This document shows, piece by piece, positions 1 through 6,549 of a stretch of DNA of 7,483 nucleotides. The DNA is from Rhizobacter sp. (GTDB taxonomy: Bacteria; Pseudomonadota; Gammaproteobacteria; Burkholderiales; Burkholderiaceae_C). A program made the position numbers and the translations under genes. The stretch covers positions 1 to 7,483 of the forward strand of contig JANYFX010000226.1 in NCBI GenBank assembly GCA_025359585.1, written 5' to 3'. The notes under the pieces are model-generated. The model was not told the DNA's origin, did no database searches, and was given only the letters and a program-made list of their open reading frames with translations. The number at the start of each line of letters is the position of its first letter. The stretch's first letter is position 1.

Positions 1-473
1 CCGAAGACCACGTCGGTCGGCTCAAGGCGCTGGTCGCCGTGGTGCAGCAGGAACCGCTCGCGCCCGAAGCGCGCGTGCGCCGCCTGATCGAGTGTTTTCT
101 CGAAGCCTATGCCGACGCGCAGGCCGCGCACCGCGTGTTGACCGAAGACGTGAAGTTCCTGGAGCCTGCCGACCGCAAGCGTGTGCTCGACGTCGAGCGC
201 GAAGTCGTCGCTGCGTTCGCCGACGCAATCGCGCTGGCGCGGCCCGAACTGCGCGAGGTCGAGCTCGACAAGCCGTTGACGATGCTGCTGTTCGGCATGA
301 TGAACTGGATGTTCACTTGGCTGCGCCCGCGTGGCGCCTACACGCACGCGCTGATGGCGCCGGTCGTGGCCGACCTGTTCTTCGGTGGCCTCAACGCGGT
401 GCGGCTCGACGCGCTCGAAACATCGGCGGCCACCGCTCCGAAACGACGCGCCGTGGTCAAACGCGCCGCCTGA
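1..473 (+). CDS. TetR/AcrR-family transcriptional regulator, C-terminal part (5' truncated by window edge)
   Basis: About 156 residues are visible, read in frame from base 3 with no stop up to the window edge, so the start and the N-terminal helix-turn-helix lie upstream. What remains is an all-helical ligand-binding and dimerisation domain. Its segment LLFGMMNWMFTWLRPRG, followed by a helix ending VADLFFGGLNAV, is typical of the KstR/FadR-like TetR proteins that sense CoA thioesters or fatty and aromatic acids. The protein ends in a short basic tail (PKRRAVVKRAA). It lies 55 bases upstream of the solute-binding-protein gene on the same strand and so probably heads the operon. TetR-type PaaR repressors that respond to phenylacetyl-CoA are known in other bacteria, so a role as regulator of the downstream paaZ is reasonable. 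That role is inferred from context, because the DNA-binding half is not visible. Family call firm, target uncertain. Confidence 0.85.
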   Translation, partial: EDHVGRLKALVAVVQQEPLAPEARVRRLIECFLEAYADAQAAHRVLTEDVKFLEPADRKRVLDVEREVVAAFADAIALARPELREVELDKPLTMLLFGMMNWMFTWLRPRGAYTHALMAPVVADLFFGGLNAVRLDALETSAATAPKRRAVVKRAA

Positions 474-528
474 ATCTGCCATCGACAATCCCTTTGATCC
501 CGATTCCAACCCTGCAACGGAGACAACC
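474..528 (+). other. Short gap between the TetR gene and the solute-binding-protein gene
   Basis: This 55-base gap contains the ribosome binding site GGAG (519-522), 6 bases before the ATG at 529. I see no convincing -35/-10 pair and no clear inverted repeat that could serve as a TetR operator, and no terminator hairpin. Co-transcription of the regulator with the downstream genes is therefore the simplest reading. Confidence 0.5.
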
Positions 529-1674
529 ATGAAACTCAACAAGACCCTGCTCGCGCTCGCGGCGCTGTGCGCTGCCACGCTGGCGCATGCCGATGTCAAC
601 GTCGGCGTCACGCTGTCGGCCACCGGCCCGGCGGCGTCGCTGGGCATTCCGCAGAAGAACACGATCGCGCTGATGCCCACGAGCATCGGCGGCCAGAAGG
701 TCAACTACATCGTGCTCGACGACGCTTCCGACACGACGGTCGCCGTGAGCAACACGCGCAAGCTGATCACCGAGAACAAGGTCGACGTGATCCTGGGCTC
801 GACGACCACGCCGAACTCGCTGGCGATGATCGACGTGGTGGCCGAAGCGAAGACGCCGATGATCTCGATGGCCGCTTCGGCGCGCATCGTCGAGCCGGTC
901 GACGACAAGAAGCGCTGGGTCTTCAAGACGCCGCAGAACGACATCATGATGTCGCTCGCCATCGCCACCAGCATGGCCAACGCCGGCGTCAAGACCGTCG
1001 GTTTCATCGGCTTTGCCGACGCGTATGGCGAAGGCTGGTATGGCGAGTTCAACAAGGTCGCGGCACTCAAGGGCCTGAAGGTCGTGGCCAGCGAACGTTA
1101 TGCGCGCACCGACACCTCGGTGACCGGGCAGGTCCTGAAGTTGATGGCCGCCAACCCCGACGCGATCCTGATCGCCGGCTCCGGCACGCCGGCCGTGCTG
1201 CCGCAGCGCACGCTGAAGGAACGGGGCTACACCGGCAAGTATTACCAGACCCACGGTGTCGCGAACAACGACTTCCTGCGTGTCGGCGGCAAGGATGTCG
1301 AAGGCACGCTGCTGCCGTCGGGCCCGGTGCTCGTGGCGACACAGCTGCCGGCCAATCACCCGGTGACGAAGTCGGCGCTGGAGTACGTGACCAAGTTCGA
1401 AGCGATGTACGGCAAGGGCTCGACCTCGACCTTCGGTGGCCATGTGTGGGACGCCGGCTTGCTGATGCAGTCGGCCGTCGCGATCGCGCTGAAGAAGGCG
1501 CAGCCCGGCACGCCGGAGTTCCGCTCGGCCCTGCGTGACGCACTCGAGACGACCAAGGAACTGCACGGTGCGCACGGCATCTTCAACATGTCGCCGACCG
1601 ACCACCTCGGTCTCGACCAGCGTGCGCGTGTGATGGTGAAGATCGAGAACGGCGCATGGAAGTACCAGCCGTGA
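529..1674 (+). CDS. ABC transporter substrate-binding protein, LivK/branched-chain amino acid type (Peripla_BP_6)
   Basis: This 381-residue protein is the normal length for a type I periplasmic binding protein of the branched-chain amino acid (HAAT) group. Residues 1-21 form a Sec signal peptide: a basic start (MKLNK), a hydrophobic core and an AHA cleavage site before D22. The mature part begins with the family's usual opening strand and loop (VNVGVTLSATGPAASLG). It continues with VDVILGSTTTPNSLAM and the second-lobe segment VGFIGFADAYGEGWYGEF, then ends in GHVWDAGLLMQSAVAIALKKA, all characteristic. The start at 529 is supported by GGAG at 519-522 and by the signal peptide; an upstream in-frame extension would bury the signal. 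Its stop overlaps the paaZ GTG. No permease or ATPase gene is in the window, so the transport partners must be elsewhere. Homologues in aromatic operons bind aromatic acids. Phenylacetate or a related acid is the likely ligand by context, but the ligand cannot be read from sequence. Confidence 0.92.
   Translation: MKLNKTLLALAALCAATLAHADVNVGVTLSATGPAASLGIPQKNTIALMPTSIGGQKVNYIVLDDASDTTVAVSNTRKLITENKVDVILGSTTTPNSLAMIDVVAEAKTPMISMAASARIVEPVDDKKRWVFKTPQNDIMMSLAIATSMANAGVKTVGFIGFADAYGEGWYGEFNKVAALKGLKVVASERYARTDTSVTGQVLKLMAANPDAILIAGSGTPAVLPQRTLKERGYTGKYYQTHGVANNDFLRVGGKDVEGTLLPSGPVLVATQLPANHPVTKSALEYVTKFEAMYGKGSTSTFGGHVWDAGLLMQSAVAIALKKAQPGTPEFRSALRDALETTKELHGAHGIFNMSPTDHLGLDQRARVMVKIENGAWKYQP
1658..1674 (+). 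promoter_or_regulatory. Internal ribosome binding site and GTGA stop/start overlap that sets the paaZ start
   Basis: GGAAG at 1658-1662 lies 8 bases before GTG at 1671, and this GTG shares bases with the TGA stop (1672-1674) of the binding-protein gene. An in-frame ATG at 1656 is also possible but has a weaker upstream purine signal. The GTG start gives MSVLQSLIAGRW, which aligns without a gap to the beginning of E. coli PaaZ as I remember it (MQQLASFLSGTW). The GTG is therefore preferred. The 4-base overlap suggests translational coupling. Confidence 0.7.
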
Positions 1675-3716
1675 GCGTGTTGCAGAGCCTGATCGCCGGG
1701 CGCTGGCTCGGCACGGATGCTGCCGTGCCGCTGCACAGTGCCGTCAACGGTTCGTTGATCCACCACACGCATGCCGAGGCCATCGATTTCGGCGAGACGG
1801 TGGCGTTCGCACGCGGCACTGGCCTGCCTGCCCTGATGGCGATGGACTTCCAGCAGCGCGCCGCGCGGCTGAAAGCGCTCGCGGCTTACCTGAACGAACG
1901 CAAGGAGCAGCTCTACGCGATCTCGGCGCACACCGGCGCGACCCGCAGCGACGGCTGGATCGACATCGAAGGGGGCACCGGCACGCTCTACGCCTACGCC
2001 GGCATGGGTGGGAACGAGCTGCCCTCGGGCAACCTGATCCACGAAGGCCCGGCCCTGCCGCTGGGCAAGAAAGGCGGTTTTTCGGGCACGCACATCCTGG
2101 TGCCACGCGGGGGTGTGGCGGTGCACATCAACGCGTTCAACTTTCCCATCTGGGGCCTGCTCGAGAAGTTCGCGCCGAGTTTCCTTGCCGGCATGCCGTG
2201 CATTGCGAAGCCGGCCACGGCCACGAGTTACCTGACCGAAGCGGCTGTGCGGCTGATGTTCGAGTCGGGCCTGTTGCCCGCCGGCAGCCTGCAACTCGTG
2301 ATCGGTGGCACCGGCGATCTGCTCGACCGTCTGCAAGGGCAGGACGTCGTCACCTTCACCGGCTCGGCCGACACGGCCGCGAAGCTGCGCACGCACCGCA
2401 ATGTGGTCGCGCAATCGATCCCGTTCAACGCCGAAGCCGATTCGCTGAACTGCGCGATCCTCGGCCCCGACGTGTCTCCCGACGACGAGGAGTTCGAACT
2501 TTTCGTCAAGGAAGTGGCACGCGAGATCACGACCAAGGCGGGGCAGAAGTGCACCGCGATCCGGCGCGCGATCGTGCCGCGAAAGCACATCGACTCGGTG
2601 GCGTCGAAGCTGCGTGATCGGCTCGCGAAGATCAAGGTCGGCGACCCGTCGGTCGAAGGTGTGCGCATGGGCGCGCTGGCATCCAGGGACCAGCAGCGTG
2701 ACGTCGCCGAGCGTGTGGCCTTGCTGTCGTCAGGCAACGAGATCGTCTTCGGCGCGGCCGACGGTTTTGCGCCGATCGGCGAGGGCGTGGCGAACGGTGC
2801 CTTCTTCGCGCCGACGCTGCTGCTGTGCCGCGACGCCTCGCGCAACAGCGCGGTGCACGACGTGGAAGCCTTCGGCCCGGTCAGCACGCTGATGCCGTAT
2901 GACGATCTCGACGAAGCGCTCGCGCTCGCCGCGCGTGGCAAGGGCAGCCTCGTCGGCACGCTCGTGACGCACGACCCGAAGGTGGCGGCCAGGGCCATTC
3001 CCGTCGCGGCCGCGTGGCATGGTCGTCTGCTGATCCTCGACCGCGAAGCCGCCGTCGAATCGACCGGCCACGGCTCACCGTTGCCGCAGCTCAAACACGG
3101 CGGGCCGGGCCGCGCCGGCGGTGGTGAAGAGTTGGGCGGTATTCGCGCCGTGAAGCACTACCTGCAACGTGCGGCGGTGCAAGGTTCGCCGACCATGCTC
3201 GCAGCCGTGACCGGCGAGCATGTGCGCGGCGCGGCGCTGAACGAAAGCGACACGCACCCGTTCCGCAAACACTTCGAAGACTTGCAGATCGGCGACTCGC
3301 TGCTGACGCATCGGCGCACCGTGAGCGAGGCCGATCTCGTCAACTTCGGTGGTGTTTCGGGTGACTACTTCTACATGCACTTCGACGAGATCGCGGCTAA
3401 AGAATCGCCGTTCGGCAAGCGCATCGCGCACGGGTATTTCGTGCTGTCGGCGGCGGCGGGTTTGTTCGTGTCGCCAGCACCCGGCCCGGTGCTCGCGAAC
3501 TACGGCCTGGACACGCTGCGCTTCGTCAAGCCGGTCGGCATCGGCGACACGATCCGCGCGCGCCTCACGTGCAAGCGCAAGACCGACCGCAACCGCAAGG
3601 ACGCGAACGGGCAGGGGCAGGGCGTGGTCGCGTGGGACGTGGAAGTCACGAACCAGGACGACGAGCTGGTCGCGAGCTACGACATCCTGACTTTGGTGGC
3701 GAAACGCTCGGCCTGA
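1671..3716 (+). CDS. paaZ: PaaZ: bifunctional oxepin-CoA hydrolase / 3-oxo-5,6-dehydrosuberyl-CoA semialdehyde dehydrogenase
   Basis: Cytoplasmic fusion enzyme of aerobic phenylacetyl-CoA degradation. The hydratase half opens the seven-membered ring of oxepin-CoA to a reactive aldehyde, and the NADP-dependent dehydrogenase half oxidises it to 3-oxo-5,6-dehydrosuberyl-CoA. From the GTG start it has 681 residues, the same length as E. coli PaaZ. Residues about 1-510 are an aldehyde dehydrogenase with conserved Asn157 (NAFNFP), the cofactor-loop motif FTGS (229-232), general base Glu255 (NAEADSLN) and catalytic Cys294 (AGQKCTAIRR). A linker (QGSPTMLAA from residue 504) leads to a MaoC-like hotdog hydratase from about 529, with Asp565 and His570 in GDYFYMH and the conserved stretch HGYFVLSAAAGLFV. 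All expected catalytic residues for both activities are present, so the protein should be fully functional. It overlaps the binding-protein gene and precedes the amidase by 27 bases. The other paa genes (paaABCDE, G, K and so on) are not in the window. Confidence 0.97.
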   Translation: MSVLQSLIAGRWLGTDAAVPLHSAVNGSLIHHTHAEAIDFGETVAFARGTGLPALMAMDFQQRAARLKALAAYLNERKEQLYAISAHTGATRSDGWIDIEGGTGTLYAYAGMGGNELPSGNLIHEGPALPLGKKGGFSGTHILVPRGGVAVHINAFNFPIWGLLEKFAPSFLAGMPCIAKPATATSYLTEAAVRLMFESGLLPAGSLQLVIGGTGDLLDRLQGQDVVTFTGSADTAAKLRTHRNVVAQSIPFNAEADSLNCAILGPDVSPDDEEFELFVKEVAREITTKAGQKCTAIRRAIVPRKHIDSVASKLRDRLAKIKVGDPSVEGVRMGALASRDQQRDVAERVALLSSGNEIVFGAADGFAPIGEGVANGAFFAPTLLLCRDASRNSAVHDVEAFGPVSTLMPYDDLDEALALAARGKGSLVGTLVTHDPKVAARAIPVAAAWHGRLLILDREAAVESTGHGSPLPQLKHGGPGRAGGGEELGGIRAVKHYLQRAAVQGSPTMLAAVTGEHVRGAALNESDTHPFRKHFEDLQIGDSLLTHRRTVSEADLVNFGGVSGDYFYMHFDEIAAKESPFGKRIAHGYFVLSAAAGLFVSPAPGPVLANYGLDTLRFVKPVGIGDTIRARLTCKRKTDRNRKDANGQGQGVVAWDVEVTNQDDELVASYDILTLVAKRSA

Positions 3717-3743
3717 ACGGTCGCGCAAACAAAAGGGGTTCAC

Positions 3744-5291
3744 ATGACGCGCAGAACGACACGCAGGACTTTTCTCGCCGCCGGCGGCGGCGCGGCCGCC
3801 AGCCTGACGGGTTGTGCGGGCCCGGGCTCTCTGTTCGCCAGCGCGCCCACCGTGGCCGAACAGAGGGCGATGAGTTCGTCGCAGGCGCTCGCCGCCATTC
3901 GTTCGGGCCGGCTTTCCGCCGAAGCCTACGTGAGCACCTCGCTCGTGCGTGCCGAGCAATTGAAGGATCTGAACGCCTTCATCGTGCTCGACAGAGCCGG
4001 TGCGGTCGCCGCCGCGCGCAAGATCGACGCGCTTCGCAGCAGCGGCGCGGCACTGCCGCCGCTCGCCGGTTTGCCGATCGTCGTCAAGGACAACATCAAC
4101 ACGCGCGAACTGCCGACGACCGCCGGCACCGCTGCGCTGCGCAACGTGCGGCCGGGCGCCAACGCGCCGGCGCTGCAGAAGCTGATCGACGCCGGCGCCG
4201 TCGTGCTCGGCAAGACGAACATGCACGAACTCGCGTTCGGCATCACCAGCACCAACCTCACGTCGTTCGCCGGGCCGGTGAAGAACCCGTATGACACGCA
4301 GCGCATTCCGGGTGGTTCTTCGGGCGGCACGGCGGCAGCGATTGCCGCGCGCATCGTGCCGAGCGGCCTGGGCACCGACACCGGCGGCTCCACGCGCGTG
4401 CCGGCGGCCCTGTGTGGCATCGTCGGGCTGCGGCCTTCGGTGGGCAACGGTGGCGCCGAGCGGCGCTACGACGGCGCCGGCGTGGTGCCCATTAGCCACA
4501 CCCGCGACACGGTCGGGCCGATGGGCCGCAGCGTCGCCGACGTGGCCTTGCTCGACTCGGTGATCACCGGCACGCCGCTGGCCGCCGCGGTGCCGCTGCG
4601 CGGTTTGCGCATCGGCGTGCCAGCCTCGTTCTGGGCCGGGCTCGATGTGCAGGTGGCGAGTGTGATGGCCGCAGCGCGAGACAAGCTGCAGGCGGCCGGT
4701 GTGGTCTTCGTCGAGGTCGACATTCCGACACTGGCCGAAGTGAACAACAAGGTGTCGTTCCAGCTCGCGTTGCACGAGCCGATAGCCGACATTCCTGCTT
4801 ACCTGGCGGCCACCGGTGTCAAGGGCATCGGCCTCGCCGACGTGGCCGCCGGTGTCGCGAGCCCCGATGTGAAAGGCGCTTTCGGCGCGATCCTGGCCGA
4901 CGCTTTTGGCAAGGACTACGACGCTGCGATGCGCACCCACCGGCCGCGCTTGCGCAACCTCTACGACGGCTACTTCCGCAACAGCGTGCTCGACGCGATG
5001 ATGTTCCCGACGACCATCGCGCCGGCGCCGCTGATCGATGCGGTCAACGGCTCCGGCAAGGTCTCGATCAACGCAGGCGCGCCGGCCGACACCTTCGGCA
5101 CGTTCATCCGCAACACCGATCCCGGCAGCAACGCGGGCATTCCAGGTCTGTCGCTTCCGGCCGGCCTCACGAGCGGCGGTTTGCCGGTGGGCCTGGAGCT
5201 CGACGGCCCGGTGGGCAGCGATGCGCGTTTGCTGGGCATCGGCCTCTCGATCGAGAGCTTGCTCGGCGCGCTGCCAGCGCCGTCGCTCTGA
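3744..5291 (+). CDS. Amidase-signature hydrolase with Tat/lipoprotein-type signal (aryl-acetamide or indoleacetamide amidase-like)
   Basis: This 515-residue amidase-signature enzyme hydrolyses a carboxamide to an acid and ammonia. The Ser-cisSer-Lys triad is intact: Lys115 in PIVVKDNIN, Ser192 in GGSSGGT and nucleophile Ser216 in GTDTGGSTRVPAALCG. The 24-residue spacing between the serines matches the family. The surrounding KTNMHELAFGITS and PTTAGTAALR segments resemble mandelamide and indoleacetamide hydrolases more than the GatA subunit of the amidotransferase. The N-terminus is unusual: TRRTFLA (6-12) is a twin-arginine motif, followed by an Ala/Gly-rich segment and a lipobox LTGC (21-24). 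This suggests Tat export and lipid anchoring; Ala at +2 after Cys24 would favour the outer membrane. AGGGG (3734-3738) lies 5 bases before the ATG. It follows paaZ by 27 bases on the same strand, which suggests co-transcription and a substrate such as phenylacetamide. The exact substrate is inference; the amidase fold and triad are clear. Confidence 0.9.
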   Translation: MTRRTTRRTFLAAGGGAAASLTGCAGPGSLFASAPTVAEQRAMSSSQALAAIRSGRLSAEAYVSTSLVRAEQLKDLNAFIVLDRAGAVAAARKIDALRSSGAALPPLAGLPIVVKDNINTRELPTTAGTAALRNVRPGANAPALQKLIDAGAVVLGKTNMHELAFGITSTNLTSFAGPVKNPYDTQRIPGGSSGGTAAAIAARIVPSGLGTDTGGSTRVPAALCGIVGLRPSVGNGGAERRYDGAGVVPISHTRDTVGPMGRSVADVALLDSVITGTPLAAAVPLRGLRIGVPASFWAGLDVQVASVMAAARDKLQAAGVVFVEVDIPTLAEVNNKVSFQLALHEPIADIPAYLAATGVKGIGLADVAAGVASPDVKGAFGAILADAFGKDYDAAMRTHRPRLRNLYDGYFRNSVLDAMMFPTTIAPAPLIDAVNGSGKVSINAGAPADTFGTFIRNTDPGSNAGIPGLSLPAGLTSGGLPVGLELDGPVGSDARLLGIGLSIESLLGALPAPSL

Positions 5292-5317
5292 AGCACACGA
5301 ATTGATGCATGCGGCGC

Positions 5318-5332
5318 GCGGGGAAACCCCGC
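5318..5332 (+). terminator. G+C stem-loop after the amidase gene, possible terminator
   Basis: GCGGGG (5318-5323), an AAA loop and CCCCGC (5327-5332) form a perfect 6-bp, all-G/C hairpin starting 26 bases after the amidase stop and ending before the phaR promoter region. No T-run follows, so it is not a classic intrinsic terminator. It could be a mRNA 3'-end-stabilising hairpin or a pause element. Its position between two units makes a boundary role plausible. Confidence 0.4.
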
Positions 5333-5355
5333 TCGGCCGCTGTGGGCCACACTCC

Positions 5356-5361
5356 TAGAAT
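5356..5361 (+). promoter_or_regulatory. Candidate -10 element of the phaR promoter
   Basis: TAGAAT matches the sigma-70 -10 consensus at five of six positions and lies 31 bases before the phaR ATG. The predicted transcript start would be near 5368, inside the inverted repeat at 5364-5379. No good -35 hexamer is present at 16-18 bases upstream (the sequence there is tcggcc-like), so the promoter would be weak or activator-helped, or the call could be wrong. Confidence 0.45.
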
Positions 5362-5363
5362 GA

Positions 5364-5379
5364 TTGTGCAGTTGCACAA
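5364..5379 (+). promoter_or_regulatory. Perfect inverted repeat, candidate PhaR operator (autoregulation)
   Basis: TTGTGCA-GT-TGCACAA is a perfect 7+7-bp palindrome with a 2-base spacer. It starts just after the -10-like TAGAAT, covers the predicted transcript start and abuts the ribosome binding site (AAGGAG, 5378-5383). PhaR proteins are known to bind TGC-rich sites and to repress phasin genes and their own gene. A TGCA-bearing palindrome at this position fits that closely. The repeat is seen directly; its binding partner is inferred. Confidence 0.65.
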
Positions 5380-5392
5380 GGAGTTTTCTTCC

Positions 5393-6001
5393 ATGGCCCA
5401 GACCCGCCGCGCCGGCAAAGCAGAAGCCCCCGCCGGGCCCCGCGCCGAGCCCGCCACCGTGGCGAGCAGCGGCCCGCGCATCCTCAAGAAATACCCGAAC
5501 CGGCGCTTGTACGACACGCAGCTGAGCAGCTACATCACGCTCGCCGATGTGAAGACCATGGTGCTCTCGGCCGAACACTTCGAGGTGCGCGACGCCAAGA
5601 CCGGCGAAGACCTCACACGCAGCATCCTGCTGCAGATCATTCTCGAAGAAGAAACCGGCGGCGTGCCGATCTTCTCGGCGCCGATGCTGTCGCAGCTGAT
5701 CCGTTTCTACGGCCACGCGATGCAAGGCATGATGGGCTCCTACCTCGAGAAAAACCTGCAGACCTTCACCGACATCCAGGCCCGCCTGGCCGAGCAGTCC
5801 AAGGGCCTGTACGACCCGGCCGCGCAAAGCCCCGAGCTGTGGGCGCAGTTCCTCAACGGCCAGGCGCCGGTGGTGCAGGGGCTGATGGGCAACTACATGG
5901 AACAGTCGCGCAACATGTTCGTGCAGTTGCAGGAACAGATGGCCAAACAGGCCGGTGCACTGTTCCCCGGCATGCCGGGGTTCGTGCCGCCGAAACGCTG
6001 A
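5393..6001 (+). CDS. phaR: Polyhydroxyalkanoate synthesis repressor PhaR
   Basis: This 202-residue cytoplasmic DNA-binding protein controls phasin and storage-polymer genes; it leaves DNA when it binds nascent PHB granules. Residues 1-28 are a low-complexity Ala/Pro-rich leader. Residues 30-94 carry the PHB/PHA accumulation regulator DNA-binding domain, with its hallmark ILKKYPNRRLYDT (30-42) and SSYITLADV (45-53), ending in EEETGGVPIF. Two related PHB-binding repeats follow, at about 107-135 (HAMQGMMGSYLEKNLQTF) and about 158-186 (PVVQGLMGNYMEQSRNMF), offset by 51 residues. The ATG at 5393 is chosen because AAGGAG at 5378-5383 precedes it by 9 bases; the in-frame open stretch upstream (from 5309) runs through the putative promoter and operator. 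It is separated from the amidase by 101 bases containing a hairpin and a candidate promoter, so it is probably its own unit. It faces the broken GST gene across 13 bases. Confidence 0.96.
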   Translation: MAQTRRAGKAEAPAGPRAEPATVASSGPRILKKYPNRRLYDTQLSSYITLADVKTMVLSAEHFEVRDAKTGEDLTRSILLQIILEEETGGVPIFSAPMLSQLIRFYGHAMQGMMGSYLEKNLQTFTDIQARLAEQSKGLYDPAAQSPELWAQFLNGQAPVVQGLMGNYMEQSRNMFVQLQEQMAKQAGALFPGMPGFVPPKR

Positions 6002-6014
6002 CTTCGCGCGCCGA

Positions 6015-6549
6015 TCAGCTGCTCTCCGGCGTGAAGAATCGGCGCGACAGGCCGCTGCGCCCCGGGTAGTACTTGAACCAGGGCCGCGCCTCGTCGATGA
6101 CGCGCGCGACCGAGGGGCGCTCGACCAGACGATCGAAGTAGGACGCCAGGCGCCCGGGCCACGCCGAGCGGATCGCGTTCGGCGTCCGGACGCAGCAGGT
6201 CTGCGGTGAACGCCTGCATGGGTGTCATCACGTACAGGTCGAACAGGCGGTCCCACAGGCGCACTTCGAGCGCCGCGTCGGGATCGTTCGGGATGAGCAC
6301 GCGGCCCGGGCCGGCATGGTGGCGTTGCAGGTGCACGATCACGATGCTCGTCTCGGGAATGGGCCGTTCCTGGTCGACCAGCAAGGGCATTTTGCCCAGA
6401 GGCCACAAGGCGAGGAGCGCCGAGCGCTCCGCCGGGTCGCCCAGGTTCAGCAACCGCTTTTCCGCCTCGATTCCCAGCTCGTCGAGAGCGATGAGGACCT
6501 TCTGGCAATAGGAAGAAAGAGGGTGGTAGTGCAGAGCAAGGGTGGTCAT
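6015..6549 (-). pseudogene. Glutathione S-transferase gene with internal deletion and frameshift
   Basis: The start (ATG reading down from 6549) gives a good GST thioredoxin-fold domain. It has YHPLSSYCQKV (8-18) with the active-site region, PLGKMPLL (50-57) with the cis-proline, and PETSIVIVHLQRHH (65-78) with the Glu-Thr/Ser glutathione motif. The helical domain begins (WDRLFDLYVMTPMQAF) but family-like sequence stops at about residue 133 (DPLGVARA, near 6153). Directly after this, in another frame, comes the proper family C-terminus: RLASYFDRLVERPSVARV, then DEARPWFKYYP, ending at a TGA at 6017-6015. The two parts sum to about 178 codons, against the usual 220-230, so roughly 50 residues (about 150-165 bases, a number equal to 2 modulo 3) are missing. 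Translation in the original frame continues unrelated to GST and runs antisense into phaR. No good ribosome binding site is visible. It is either a real decayed gene or an assembly collapse in this GC-rich stretch. Confidence 0.82.

Noticed and set aside
457..1605. Minus-strand open reading frame antisense to the solute-binding protein
   Set aside because: Low-complexity Arg/Gly/His-rich translation without motifs; the plus strand encodes a complete signal-peptide-bearing binding protein.
1656..1670. ATG at 1656 as the paaZ start
   Set aside because: It has a weaker ribosome binding site and adds five residues not matching the E. coli PaaZ N-terminus; the GTG at 1671 with GGAAG upstream fits better.
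3075..4940. Long minus-strand open reading frame (about 620 codons) antisense to paaZ and the amidase
   Set aside because: Its translation is rich in Arg, His, Ala and Gly with no recognisable domain, and the plus-strand genes here have clear families and intact catalytic motifs. Such shadows are expected at this GC content.
3744..5291. Amidase as GatA, subunit of the Asp/Glu-tRNA amidotransferase
   Set aside because: It has an export-type N-terminus, no gatB or gatC neighbours, and motif surroundings closer to mandelamide/indoleacetamide hydrolases; the catabolic context also argues against it.
5965..5980. Perfect palindrome CCCCGGCATGCCGGGG near the phaR 3' end, considered as a bidirectional terminator
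   Set aside because: It lies inside the coding sequence (PGMPG), 19 bases before the stop codon, and has no T-run on either side. The repeat is explained by Pro/Gly codons, although a weak role at the convergent phaR/GST junction cannot be excluded.
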